NCBI GenBank assembly: GCA_028095005.1 | Contig: CM051462.1 | Location: 88,299,846 to 88,363,845 of the forward strand | Direction of reading: 5' to 3' | Source: Rhynchospora pubera | Taxonomy: Eukaryota; Streptophyta; Magnoliopsida; Poales; Cyperaceae | Length of the DNA: 64,000 bases | Shown here: positions 22,801 to 34,699 of the stretch, piece after piece | How positions within the stretch are numbered: position 1 is the first letter of the stretch | How the letters are laid out: each line of letters starts with the position of its first letter | Made by a program: the position numbers and the translations under genes | Notes under the pieces: model-generated | Database searches by the model: none | What the model was told of the DNA's origin: nothing | Seen by the model: only the letters and a program-made list of their open reading frames with translations

Positions 22801-24059
22801 TCTAAAAATTTGACAATGGAAGGAGAGTTAAAACCAATATAAATTCCCAACCTTCTTTGAGGTCCCATTTTTGTGCGTTGTGGAGGAGAAATTGGAACAT
22901 ATATTGCACAACCAAATATCTTTAAATGAGATAAATTTGGTTCTCTTCCGGAGACCAATTGTAACGGGCAATATTAATAATCAGCAGTTGGTCTTAATCT
23001 AATTAGTGCTGCAACATGTAATATGGCATGTCCCCATGCAGAAGATGATAAACTAGATTTCATAAGTAACGGTCTAGCTATTAATTGTAACCTTTTAATC
23101 AATGATTCTGCTAGACCGTTTTGTGTATGAACATGTGCCACTGAATGTTCTACAATAATCCCAATAGACATGCAATAATCATTAAAATCTTGGGATGTAA
23201 ATTCTCATGCATTATCAAGTCGGATTCTTTTAATTTGATAATTCGGAAAGTTAGCTCTCAATTGGATAATTTGTGCTAATAATCTAGCAAATGCAACATT
23301 TCTTGTTGCTAACAAACACACATGTGACCAACGTGTTGACGCATCAATTAAAACCATAAAATATCTAAATGGTCCACATGGCGGTGTAATAGGTCCACAT
23401 ATATCTCCTTGAATTCGTTCTAAAAATAATGGAGCTTCATGTCCAACTTTATTTGGAGATGGTCTAGTAATTAGCTTTCCAAGAGAGCATGCTTGGCATG
23501 TTAATTCTTTTGATAATAGGATCTTCAGGTCCTTTAGGGAATGTCCGTTTGCACTTTCAATTATTCTCCTCCTCATCATTATATTTCCTGGATGACCCAA
23601 TTTATCATGCCATAATGAAAATAATTTTGGATCAACTAACTTCTGGTTAGTCACCATATTTGATTTTATTGTACTTATATATGTACCATATAGTCCATTT
23701 GATAATGCTTGTAATTTCTCCATAATATTTTTCTGGCCATTTTTAATAGATATGATATGAAGATATTCACAATTTTTCTCATTCATAGTTTCAATATGAT
23801 AACCATTTTTTCGAATATCTTTAAAACTTAGTAGATTTCTTTTGGATCTACTTGAATATAATGCATCATCTATTATTAATTTTGTTCCTTTAGGTAACAA
23901 AATACAAGCTCTTCCGGAGCCTTTAATAATATTACTTGAACCAGAAATAGTTTGGATATTAGCCACACTGCAATGCAATTGTAAAAAATATTTCTTACTT
24001 TTCAATATTATATTTGTAGTTCCGCTGTCTACTAAACACGAATCTTCTTTAATTATCAT
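19862..24059 (-). pseudogene. copia-1 pol polyprotein, broken (protease, integrase, RT, RNase H)
   Basis: Minus-strand pol remains in copia order. 24059-23205: aspartic protease motif DSGTTN, GAG-pre-integrase zinc finger (WHDKLGHPG ... TCQACSLGK), and the first integrase aspartate in GDICGPI. 23171-22974 and 22958-22620: rest of integrase (HTQNGLAESLIKRLQ; HLKIFGCAIYVP), separated by in-frame stops. 22596-22237: linker with repeated VPEET motifs. 22162-21899 and 21203-20705: reverse transcriptase, including YVDDLDIIG; the hAT element splits it between the SPVV and DATT residues. 20563-19862: RNase H (YADAGYLSDP, SNHAELIAL, TKHI). At least four stops or shifts make it non-functional. Gag with its CCHC knuckle is absent. 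Confidence 0.93.
21212..21890. mobile_element. non-autonomous hAT element with TATCCGNA arrays, nested in copia-1
   Basis: A 679-bp element with inverted ends TAGGGATGAAAAC (21212-21224) and GTTTTCATCCCTA (21878-21890), flanked by a perfect 8-bp duplication ACTACAGG (21204-21211 and 21891-21898). Subterminal arrays of ATCCGTATCCGAA-type motifs fill both sides, and the phrase GGATATGGGAAGACCAA occurs twice, both in the same direction. The core is AT-rich and has no transposase. It interrupts the RT frame of copia-1. A related fragment is at 45362-45588. Confidence 0.93.
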
Positions 24060-24089
24060 TGCATCGGTTATTTTCCCTTTTCCTCCCGA

Positions 24090-24108
24090 GCAATTCGTGC
24101 TGATAACG
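24090..24108 (-). other. presumed primer-binding site of copia-1
   Basis: Directly after the 5' LTR the minus strand reads CGTTATCAGCACG. It shares TATCAG with the common TGGTATCAGAGC site but is not a clean match to the initiator tRNA-Met 3' end, so the primer is uncertain. Confidence 0.5.
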
Positions 24109-24323
24109 TGTTGTAAACTAAAGTGAAAGGTGGAAGAGACAAAGATAAAAGAGAGAGTAACTTGGTGCTCTGTATTTCTTAATTCTCAAATGTTCAATCT
24201 AGATTACAGTATACATCCTCTATTTATAAGGTAAAAACAAATTTTCTAATTAATGCTATAGATCTCATACAATTAATAGGAATAATGAAAATGGACAATC
24301 AATATATAATTCCATTTATAACA
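24109..24323 (-). repeat. 5' LTR of copia-1
   Basis: 215 bp, TGTTG...AACA, nearly identical to 19461-19675; followed on the right by the AATCA duplication. Confidence 0.93.
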
Positions 24324-24328
24324 AATCA

Positions 24329-26316
24329 GTCATTTTTCACGATCAACAAGTCCTATAAATATTAAGAATTCAAGTTGCTAAGCTAAAAAGGGCAAAAACT
24401 CGAGGTTGCTATGATCCTTAAATAAAGCAATAATTTTATTTTATAATTCAAGTTTCTTGATATTTTATTTATATTAGCAATAATTTGGTTTTAATATTGA
24501 AAAAAAAAATTAGAACAATAATTTGCTCTAAACTGAACAGCTGAGTACATACATACATGCTTCTGATCTAATCGGCTAATCCAAGTCAACACTTTCACTA
24601 TTACCCTTTCTTTGCAGAATTGCACGAATCGGTGGTGTCGCTTGGAGCCCGCTGTTCAGTCATTAATTATGTAGGCTATGATACAACCCAGCGCACGTGC
24701 ATGGTATAATTGGCATTTAATGCCGCTCACGGGAGAATGGTACTTATGCAAGGCATGTCCGATCAGAAATGATGGCCTTTATCTGACCGTCTGATTGCAG
24801 ATGTTGGAGTGCCCATTAATACTAGTCTAATCTGAAATGTACCACTTAAGTTTGAACATATTATTTTCATTTTCTTTATAGCTGTTTGGATCCTCTCTCA
24901 AATCTACCGCTTGTTAATTTAATTAATTATTGAAATTATATTCACCTATGATTAATACTTAATTACCAACTAAATTTGTTACTAATTGAATGTCGCCCAA
25001 CTGATTAGAGTAACAATACTGATATCACGAAGAACATTACTCCTTGAAACTTATTTCATTTTTTTCTTTTAGTTGAAGATTTGAGAATGAAAAAGTATTT
25101 ACAAAATAAATCAAATTTAAGTAGTATACTACTGGTATTTCTAATCGAGGTTGCATCAAAAAGTAACCATTGTAAAATTCAAAATATTTTCTTTCATCAA
25201 CCATTTAGGGGGCTTTAGCAACACCACATGTTATTGGGTTAAAGTTAATATTTTTACACAATTGTATGTTAACAAATTAAACTCAGCTTGCATTGTTTGG
25301 AATAGCTCGGTCTCAAGTCCAAGTAAAACGAGGAGAGTTGTGGTAGGCGGAGCGAGCCAACGTAAAAATTTCAGCCACTTCTATGGAAATGAAACACAAA
25401 TCCTAACTTGTTTGGGACAAAAAACTTAATTGTTATATTTATATGTTAACAAATTAGTATAGTAATTTAGAAGTTAGACTAATTTCATGCATGTTAAACG
25501 CATCCTTAATATTTGAGGGGAGTACGTGGGTGGAAACATAATTCCAATTCAAGCTAGAGTCTTTGATATAAAAAAGTGAGCAGAATTTAGTTTCAATATT
25601 TTTTAATGGGTAATTCTAAACAATAAATATATTAATTATATCTAAACAATAAATATTTTCCTACTCAGCCGCAGACTAGTGTCTAAAAAAAATACAATAA
25701 ATATATGATATATATCAAATCAAGTACTAAATGCAATAAATTTAGATAATACATTATATATTGAGTCGATTTCAAGTTTAATTTGAGTGAGTTAAATCAA
25801 TCACGAACCTAAATCGAGGGAGTTAATTTCGAACAAAAGTCAAATTGATTTTTAGCGAGTCACGAGCAAATATTTTTGTCAGCCCTACGATAATGTCAAT
25901 TTGACCCGTCAGACGTTATACCACAAAGAGACAAACGCACATAATCCTATGCAAACTAGAATTGACGTCATCTTATACTGTTATGAACACCAGAAAAGAA
26001 GAAAGGAGGAAAAAAATATTAATTGTCCGGATAAAAATTAATTGCGTTGGGAAAAATTAATTGTCCTTAGAAAAAAAATATTGTGTTAGAAAAAAATACT
26101 AATTGTTCAATAAAAAAAATGAGACGAGAAGAGGAAAGAAAACATATGTAAAGAAAAGGGAAGGGGAGTACTCTCTGCTTTGGATGCTAAATTCAAAGGA
26201 TGAGCAAGAAAATACGTCATTAATTAAAGGAATGATAATTTTTGGAATGATAATTAAATGCATTTTGAAAATAAAAAGAAAATATACGTCATTAATTAAG
26301 GAGATGATGGGAATGG
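24329..26316. other. intergenic, nothing recognised
   Basis: AT-rich. Around 26000-26330 a phrase with AATTGTCC/TTAATTG and, later, AATACGTCATTAATTAA(A/G)G repeats twice, pointing to old repeat material. No gene supported. Confidence 0.4.
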
Positions 26317-26325
26317 TAATTTTTA

Positions 26326-27326
26326 GGAATAATTAGATTTATGCCACCGTGAAATTTAGCTAATTAGAGATATGCCATTGTTAATTACATTGCAAATTAT
26401 ATTTATGCCATCATCAAATTATGTAAATTAGAAATATGCCATTATTTCATTCCAAAAAAGATTAAATTCCAAAAATATCATCCTGATTTCTCTCAATATT
26501 TTTCAAAAATTCCAAATTGCCCTTGTTAATAAACATAAGGTCTGATCGAAAATTAATAAACCTACAGACCATATTGTCTGTCTTCTTCCAATACTCATCA
26601 CTATGCGATAATGGAAATTAATTAGCAGAGTTTTTTCTTGTGTATTCTCTTCTCGTGCATATGGCTCCATAGTTGGGTACTTCTTTATTGATAAATTTGT
26701 CTTGGATTTGGCAAATTATAGCTCGCGCAGTAAGAAATTGGAATTCAAGACCTGTGCGTGGTTCGTGTAATTTTGGGGATTTTTGAAAATGGATCTATCT
26801 TGTTGGAGAAAAACAATATACATCCTATTTCTTCATATGATGGGTTACAATAGTGGATAGTTGGTGGTTGAAGAAGTTTGGAAGGACTTAATGCAAATTT
26901 ACATATAAGCATCGAGTCTCTTAATGGACATAATTATTCACGTTTCTCATATCATATGTTTGGTTTAATTTTTAATTCTTGTATTGTGCTTCCATGATGT
27001 TTCTCATATTGGACTTCTTTTTCTTAAGATTTTTTTTTGCCAGTAACTAAATCACAAGTAGAACAACTATAAAAGAATTAAAACATGCATTTTTCTAATT
27101 TCAAAGTATTTTAGTAGCATAAAAATAATTTGTCATTTAGTAATGGTATTTTTCTAATTTAAAATTTTTGTAGTGGCATATTTAAAAGGGTAAAACTGGC
27201 AAATCGATTTTTCGATGGCAAAAAACTAATTTTTACTTTTTCACAATGGCATAAAACTAATTTGTCATTTAGTGATGGTATTTTACTAATTTCAAATTTT
27301 CACAGTGACATAAATCTAATTAATTC
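26326..27326. mobile_element. MULE-like MITE, copy A of an ATGCCA-repeat family
   Basis: A 1001-bp element flanked by a perfect 9-bp duplication TAATTTTTA (26317-26325 and 27327-27335). Ends are inverted repeats: GGAATAATTAGATTTATGCC on the left, and GAATTAATTAGATTTATG on the reverse complement of the right. Both sides carry repeats of the type ATGGCATAAAACTAATTTGTC in the orientation expected for subterminal repeats. It has no coding capacity. Copy B is at 28746-29582. Confidence 0.87.
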
Positions 27327-27335
27327 TAATTTTTA

Positions 27336-28736
27336 AAGATGATCTTTACCACCCTGTCTATATATTAATTTGAAAAATACACATCTGTTTTATATCTGAA
27401 ACATATATTATTCCATATAAGTTTATAAAATTGTGGTTGACATGACGAAGACATTCCATGTTGTCGCAATAATGTTCCAAACTATTATATCAACTATCAA
27501 CCAATTTGTTGCAAGCATAAATTTTCAACGGATATTAAGCAAGAATATTCTTATTGTGAGGATGTTATACATGATACGTACCGCAAATAAATTAAATATA
27601 CATTCTTTCTCGAATAAAAATATACAAGTTTTTTTCAGTGCTAAACTGGAATTTGGTGGAAATCTTGCTATCTGGATCAGGATGGAGTCACGAAGTTTTA
27701 AAAATTTGTCCCTTTTTTTTTTAGCAGTGTTGCATGTCACTATCCCTCTCCTTTGAATAGCTCACATGCAATGTCCTCAGTTTTTGGAGGTTTCTAACTT
27801 ATTATGGTGTGAGAGTACATTCCTGTTTTGTATTTATGATGCGAACTGAACAGGCATTTACTAACTTCAATATATAATTTAAATTGAACATATTAGTTGT
27901 AACTAACATGATCATGGGTCTCAAATCTGAAGTTAGTTTTTCCACTTTGAATATTATTTGCAATCCCGTTTGATTTATGTATGTCCTAATTAATGTGGTC
28001 ACTAATATTTAAACAATAGTACTCAAATCTGAAGTATTATTTCGTCATCTAGATATATAGAAAATCATTACATAAAAGCTATCTGATATTGGTAATTTGT
28101 CGGAAGAATATGCTGATCTTTTTGGAATCGATTTAAACATATCAATTGTGAATTTGAGTGAGTTGATGAATTTTGATGAGAAAAAATTGCGAGGTGAAGA
28201 AAATTCAAATCGAGAACAATTTCTTTAAGTACTTTTTTATATTTAAATAATGTTTTAATACCATTATAGTGGAAAGACGAATCGAAAGTTAATATAAATA
28301 ATTATTCATAATTTTATGGATTTTAAGAAGAATATTTGATTTATATGGCGTTACTCATAAAATTTTTAAAAATATTGCAAATATATATTTTTGTCAATGT
28401 ATACTATATTATATTCAAGCACATGAGTTTAGATTATTTTTAAAATTTTAATTTTGGATCTCATAATTATTATCGTGGGTCTTATGCTTTTGCACGTTTG
28501 GGGATATCAGGGAAGGGACGATGCATATATTAAAAATAAAAATGTAATAAAATATTTTTTTATATGTAATGTTTCGTTTAAAATTGTGAATGATTTTGAT
28601 TAATCAGGTTACAAATTAGACTGAAAAAAATGTTCATATAACTTTCCAAAAAAGAAAAATATTCATATCAAATGGTCGATCCATAGTTAACCGTATTTAG
28701 GCAAGAAGTCATTCTGAAACGTGCAAACAATCGTCC
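27336..28736. other. intergenic between two MITE copies, nothing recognised
   Basis: No gene. The frame at 27433-27756 has no family resemblance and an unusual composition; I treat it as chance. Confidence 0.4.
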
Positions 28737-28745
28737 AACAAATTA

Positions 28746-29582
28746 GGATTAATTGGTTTTATGCCACTGTGAAAAATAGTTAATTAGGAATATGCCACTG
28801 TTAGATTGCTAATAAGATATATGCCATTATCTTATTCCTAAAATGATTAAATACTAAAAATGACATCATAAAATCTCTCATTATTTTTAAAAATTTCCAA
28901 ATTACCCTTTTAATAAACCCTATGAATTACGTTGAAAAAAACACTAAACATTCTTTGACAGCCGTTGTCAAATTTTAGGAATTGCTAGTTTTTTATTTTC
29001 TCTTTACTTTGCTTTTCTTTGACGGTAGATGTCATTCTTTAAAAAAAAAAATACAAACATAAAAACGACACGATACAAAAAAATGGAAGCCAAATAGGTA
29101 ACCAATTAGATTGACAAACCTGAGGTATTAATTGGATACAAACACGCACATATCAAATTGCTGCAAAAAAATTATAAATTACTTTGCATTTAATAATGAT
29201 ATTTGTTTTGTATATCAAAATAAATTGTATTGAAATACATACATTCACAAACGTCCTTAAAATCGTTATATATCAAAATATATGATATTTTTCTAATTTC
29301 AAAATTTTATAGTGGCATAAAACTAATTTGTCATTTAGTAATGGCATTTTTCTAATTTTAAATTTTTGTAGTGGCATAAAACTAATTTGTCATTTAGTGA
29401 TGGCATTTTTCTAATTTTAAATTTTTGTAGTGGCACGTTTAAAAGGGAAAAATTGGCAAATCAATTTTTGATGGCAAAAAATTAATTTTTACTATTTTGT
29501 AATGGCATAAAACTAATTTGTCATTTAGTGATGGTATTTTACTAATTTAAAATTTTCACAGTGGCATAAATCTAATTAACCC
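28746..29582. mobile_element. MULE-like MITE, copy B of the ATGCCA-repeat family
   Basis: An 837-bp element flanked by a perfect 9-bp duplication AACAAATTA (28737-28745 and 29583-29591). Left end GGATTAATTGGTTTTATGCC; right end on the complement GGGTTAATTAGATTTATGCC. Inside the right half a unit of about 58 bp (AGTGGCATAAAACTAATTTG, then CATTTAGTAATGGCATTTTT) is repeated two to three times in tandem (about 29285-29430). Confidence 0.9.
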
Positions 29583-29591
29583 AACAAATTA

Positions 29592-30712
29592 ACAGAACAT
29601 AGTTTTTTGAATATCACAATAAGATCTGCACCGTCCATCTCGCATCCGGTGGTATTTCGTGGGTGTTATGCACCTAATCCCAATGGTCTCCACATGACAA
29701 TAATTTAAAGATTGTGGATAGGGTTGCTTATGCTTACTAGCATTTTACTTTTTTTAAAAAAAATTGACAGCCGCTAGCTGCAAATCTTTCGAACAAAAGG
29801 AGAAAAAAAAAAGTTTGCTCACATGTTTGGCTCGTGGAATAAGGGTTTAACAAATACTATCTGCGTTCTCTAGCTGCGCCTCACATATATGTATATAAAA
29901 AAATTCCTAAGAATAATTGAAGTAATTGTTTTATTAAATGAGTAGAATAATTTTAGAAGATTCTAAATCTAGATTTTAATGAAAATAAATATAATGAAAT
30001 TTTTTTTTTGGATATGTAGGCCATGGCTAATGTATTGTTCTTGGAAAGAAAGTATATATTGCACCCGTTTAACCTCGCTAGCTGTCATGTCACTTAATTG
30101 ATACGTGCTAATACCTTCGAACTCAATGCACATCAACTTGTGTTCCTTCGATTTTCTTTTCAAAAAAAAAAAATTTGTGTTCCTTCGATTTTAATCATTA
30201 TTAATAAATCAAACCCATAGGATCAGGAATTGATTCGATAGAAATTCATAGCGTGGGTATTGAAGGTGGCACTTGTGTCCTGCCCAAGCTAAAAATATTT
30301 TCAATTAAAAAAACTGTATTATCTTTTCGTTATAGATTTTTAGGAAAAAGTAATGTAATTGTATTTGTTAAGATTTTGTGAGCCGTTGTAGTAGAATAAT
30401 TTTATTATTGTCACGTTGGATATGGGAAGGCACAATTCAAGTTCATTTGCATATGGACAATGCCTCTTAGAATTTTAATACAGTAAGCTCAAAAATCAAT
30501 AAAACGTACAGATAAAAATAAACACAACATTTAATGAGTTTCAGCATCAACTCGGTGCCAACGTCATCCACACATACGCACACTATTTTTATTATTTTTG
30601 AATTATCTGATCGAATTGATACAACACAAGGAGAGAAGAATGTCTAATCACATCTTCTGATAATCAAATCAGATTCTCCATGTATGTTCTTTTTTTTTCT
30701 TGAAATATTTTC
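29592..30712. other. intergenic, nothing recognised
   Basis: No gene or named repeat supported. Confidence 0.4.
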
Positions 30713-30715
30713 TAG

Positions 30716-30871
30716 GGGTGCGTTTGGATAGGTGTGGGAAGAAGGGAAGAAGGGAAGAAGTGGGAAGAAGTATTGGGAAGTGTGTAACTTTGTGAAGAGT
30801 TTGGATTGTTTATAATTTTTTTCTTCTTCTTTCTTCTTCTTCTTCTTTCTTCCAACGATCCAAACGCACCC
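30716..30871. mobile_element. Tourist-like MITE (GGGTGCGTTTGGAT ends)
   Basis: 156-bp element with inverted ends GGGTGCGTTTGGAT and ATCCAAACGCACCC, flanked by TAG on both sides (30713-30715 and 30872-30874), consistent with a 3-bp PIF/Harbinger-type duplication. The body has GGGAAGAAGGGAAGAAG on one side and a CTTCTTC-rich mirrored stretch on the other. Confidence 0.85.
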
Positions 30872-30894
30872 TAGGATTCTTTCTTCTTCTTTGA

Positions 30895-31037
30895 GGCTCC
30901 GTTTGGATAGGTGTGGGAAGAAGGGAAGAAGGGAAGAAGTAGCAAGAAGTATTGGGAAGTGTGTAACTTTGTGAAGAGTTTGAATTGTTTATAATTTTTT
31001 TCTTCCTTCTTCCTTCTTCCTATATCCAAACGCACCC
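30895..31037. mobile_element. second copy of the same Tourist-like MITE, 23 bp away
   Basis: Same body as the preceding element, with ends GGCTCCGTTTGGAT and ATCCAAACGCACCC. The two copies lie in the same orientation with only a short CT-rich spacer. No exact target duplication seen. Confidence 0.8.
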
Positions 31038-31820
31038 TAAGATACTTCAAAATAAGGTCAGAACTATCATTTCTGTTGATGTCATGCATCTGATTCAAGA
31101 CACGATATTATGCGGCACAACCCGAGTCTATTAATATTATGCATCTAATCCTGGATACGATCTTGTACAATATCATATTCCAACAGTATTCTTAAATTAT
31201 AATATAAAATTTTATATGTCCTATTTAAAATTGTTGTCTCATCCTATGCTCTTTCTTCAATCAGTCACTGACTCTGGGTTGGATCAGATTTTCTGCGGAT
31301 TAAGCATGGGTAAGGTGAAAGTCAGTATTTATTTTGTGTGCGTGTGTGTTAGATTTGACTAGACCAGCCATAGCCAATAGGTTAAGAATGCTTCATTTGA
31401 TTGACTTTATTCAATTTTTGTTAGTCGGAGGTGAAAGTCAGTATTTCTTTTTTGGAAGTATCTATGCTACATATTGCTACTTTTTAAGTTTTATAAGTTT
31501 TCACAAAAGATATGTTGGTTCTGCTTAGGCAATCAGTTCTGTATTAGAAGAACTTGTGTTTAAATAAATTAAAATTTGGATCGGTTCAATAAAGGGTTAA
31601 TAGGCCATATTTGACACTTTGCAAAAATCTACGTTAAGGATTAGATCTTTTCTCATGTAACACTTTTGAATTGATGCCAAACGTTACTACATTAATAACA
31701 TGTTATTATTAGCTTGTACTAATATTATTGGAACTAGCTGTTATGATATCAACTTATGAGTTCAGGTCACAATCAAATGTCGACAACAACAATGGAAAAA
31801 GGAAGGAAAATACAACCTCA
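31038..31820. other. intergenic, nothing recognised
   Basis: No gene supported. Confidence 0.4.
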
Positions 31821-31829
31821 TTATCTAAT

Positions 31830-32229
31830 GAGAAATGTTAGAGTCCAATATATTATGGATGGAGTCCATCCAATATGATCGTTTTCACGTTTTTAAATTT
31901 CAAATAATTAATCCGAACCGTTCGATATGTTCTCCATGTTGAAAACTTATAAGAAAATAATTTTTACATTTTTTTTGAATTTTTTTATTTTTTTAGTATT
32001 TTAGAAAATCGTTGTTATTGAACGATCTATAAATTTTATATATAATGACTTTTTCTAAAATACAAACAAAATAGTAATAAATTTTAAAAATTCTAAAAAT
32101 TGATTTCCTATAAGTTGCAATATTGAAAACATATTAAGTGATTTGGATCGGTCGTTTGAAATTTGAATCTTGTGAACAATAGTATTGGATGGATCCATCC
32201 GTCTAATATATTGAAAACTAGCATTTCTC
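31830..32229. mobile_element. hairpin MITE, 400 bp
   Basis: Near-palindrome. The left end GAGAAATGTTAGAGTCCAAT pairs with the right end's complement GAGAAATGCTAGTTTTCAAT, and the inner GGATGGAGTCCATCC pairs with GGATGGATCCATCC. Flanks TTATCTAAT and TTATATCTA are similar but not exact. Structure matches 40337-40739, with the same core phrase of paired AAAAATTC/TTTTTACA runs. Confidence 0.75.
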
Positions 32230-32494
32230 TTATATCTACTATATACGGAAAACAGAGATGCGGATAAATCTTTTATTTTATTATTTGAAATTATTATTGC
32301 ATCTTAGTTTTGTTTAATAAATCAAGCCATTTTGGTGGCGTCATAACTATGTCAAATCACAAATTATAAACCAACTGAAATGAAAAGAAAAAGAACGGGA
32401 GTGCTTCCGACACGCTACTTTTAACTGGCGAGTGGCGACATTCTCCTCATTTTTTGATACATTTGCCCTCAATCTCAAGTCTTTTCCAATCCTA

Positions 32495-32664
32495 GGGGTC
32501 GTTTAGATAGAAGTTGGAATTTGAAGAATTTGGAGAATTTTCTATTCCTAAACATAAATTTATTATAAACAAATCAAACTATTTACAAAGTTACACACTT
32601 TCCAATAAATTTATGTCTAGAAATATAAAATTTCTCAAATTCCTAAGCGATCCAAACGGTCTCC
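32495..32664. mobile_element. Tourist-like MITE (GGGGYCGTTTGGAT family)
   Basis: Ends GGGGTCGTTTAGAT and GATCCAAACGGTCTCC. The body contains ATAAATTTATTATAAACAAATC, CACACTTTCCAATA and TTCCTAAGCGATCC. The best preserved relative is 41519-41686. Ends are more diverged here and no duplication is visible. Confidence 0.75.
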
Positions 32665-32819
32665 AGAACCCACGCTCGTCCTTCTTGCTATCCAACCTCA
32701 TGTTATTTTTGCTATCCTTGGAGATGGTGAAGGAGGAAGGCTGAAACGACCCTTTGTTTTTTGTTGGCCCTAGTCTCCTCCGCTCAATTCGCCCCAGTAA
32801 ACCCCTACGATCAATTTGA

Positions 32820-33140
32820 AACAAAAATTGTTGAAGTTACGGTATTAAGTTGTTATAGTTACGGTATTAAGTTCAACAATTATATATATATATAACTATT
32901 ATAATAAACATATATAATTGTTGAAGTTAATATCTTAACTGTTCTAGTTATATATATAATTGTTGAAGTTAATATCTTAACTGTTGTAGTTATATATAGC
33001 TCTGTTGAAGTTAATATCATAATTGTCCTAGTTATATATATAACTGTTGAAATTAATATATATAATTGTTCTAGTTATATATATTAATTGTTCTAGTTAA
33101 TATATATAACTGTTGAAGTTAATATTTTAACTGTTCTTAG
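32820..33140. repeat. degenerate tandem repeat of TATATATAACTGTTGAAGTTA type
   Basis: About ten imperfect units mixing AATTGTTGAAGTTAATAT, AACTGTTCTAGTTATATATA and related forms. Similar phrases occur at 39520-39660 and 40200-40330, so it is part of a larger dispersed repeat with GA-rich flanks (33140-33300). Confidence 0.65.
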
Positions 33141-33149
33141 AACTAGAAC

Positions 33150-34600
33150 AATTAGGAGGGAGGAGGTGGGACAGGGTAAGCGACATTGAGGGAATAGGAA
33201 GGAAGCGGAACATAAGAGCGAAGAAGGAGAGCGAAACAGAAAATGACCGCTGGATTTTTCAAAAACGAAAAACGCATGATGGGATGATAGACAAAAATAG
33301 AAAACACGTTACTAACTACTGAGGATGATGAATATTAGAAATGATCCATATCAGCCCGAAGATAAAGTATCTAGTTTCTTCAATAACAGCGATTAAGAAC
33401 CAAGACCACTAAAAAATTAAATCTGACGGCTAAAATTTCTTTCTGCTTAAATGTAATGTAAGGGAGAATTAATAAAGGAAAGCTAACAGTAGGAAACAGA
33501 TTGGCTTGCTTTATTTTGCAAGGGGTAAATGTGTCAAAGCAAGAAAAGAAGAATGCCCTCAGTTAAAAACAGCGTGTCCAAACTCCAAAGCACTCCCCCA
33601 AAAAGAACTTTGTATAGCTTTGTTGTTCTGTAACTGAGACAGAAATACATTAGCGCCCAATGCTTGTGTTTAATATGTGTATAATCTAAATCTGATCAAG
33701 TCTGCTTATGAAATATCAATGAACTAAAATTTGAATCGACGACTGGATTAATGAAGATAACAAATCCGACATTAATTGACTCAAGTATTTAAATAACTCA
33801 TGAAATTCTGAACTAATCCAGATCCAGGAATCCAACCCAACATATATTTTAGTTTGACCTAAAAACAACAGTCAAACTCGCCTGTTAATCCTAATTGACT
33901 TCATTCCTGGCCCTGCCTATTATGAGATCCAATACAGCTCAAACCAGAACGAAGCCTACGACCTGGAACAACCCATTAAAAATTATGGCCCTGATCAAAA
34001 TGTTTTTAATACGCGATTTCATATCATTTTAATTCAATTGATTTCACTGAATTTCATTGGATTTAGTTACATGAGAATTTCAATCAAATGACACCAAATC
34101 TGTTCGCATTTTGATCGCGAATTTTCCAACGAAATGACATGAAATGAAATCCCAGAATGAAAAATGGGATTTTGATCATGGCCGATCTGAAACCAAAATT
34201 ACCTAAATCAGAGACAACTTGAAGCCTTAATGATTTAAATCTGGAATAATCTAGTTTGAAACGCAAAATAGACCTGCTTTATCCAGAGAAAAGAATCTGA
34301 TATATTGAATTGTAGAACAACTTGACAATTTTACTTTTTTTAACCATAAGCTAGTAAAGAAAAGAATGGAATTGACAGCCAATAATAAGCAAAGTAACAT
34401 GGGTTTTTGGCTAAATAGCATATCACTCTGTCTCCTCTTTATCTAATCTGTTCAAAATAATATAAGTAATTAATTTGTTGAAAGCACATTATGTCATTCC
34501 ATACTATGCCAACACCTTGTGGTCTTTACAAGGTCCAAGTATACACTTTTCCAGCTCAGTCTACATGACTAGAACCCTAGCTAAAGTTTTTTCCCACATG
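33150..34600. other. intergenic, upstream flank of the HLH gene
   Basis: No coding feature. Phrases AATTTCATTGGATTT and GAAATGACATGAAATGAAATCCC (about 34045-34160) look like a decayed short inverted element. Confidence 0.4.
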
Positions 34601-34621
34601 CTTCCCCTGTCTCATATCACC

Positions 34622-34628
34622 TATATAA
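34622..34628 (+). promoter_or_regulatory. TATA box of the HLH gene
   Basis: TATATAA lies 72 bp before the ATG at 34700, a fitting distance for a short 5' leader. No other TATA-like match is as well placed. Confidence 0.65.
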
Positions 34629-34699
34629 ACTCCTTCAGACCACCTCTCTCACTACACTTTGAGTGATTTCCACACAACATAACTCTTGACTCTTGAGAG

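Larger units (their letters stand above)
19461..24323 (-). mobile_element. complete Ty1/copia retrotransposon, gag-less and inactive (copia-1)
   Basis: A 4863-bp element on the minus strand, bounded by 215-bp LTRs and a perfect 5-bp target duplication AATCA (19456-19460 and 24324-24328). Order along the minus strand: 5' LTR, a short leader, protease-integrase, RT, RNase H, polypurine tract, 3' LTR. Only about 50 bp separate the 5' LTR from the protease frame, so gag is missing. Several stops break pol, and a 679-bp hAT element sits in the RT region. The LTRs differ at about 4 of 215 positions, so insertion was fairly recent despite the damage. Confidence 0.95.

Noticed and set aside
32591..32824. 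77-codon minus-strand frame with many charged residues
   Set aside because: More than half of it lies in a Tourist-like MITE; composition follows the element.
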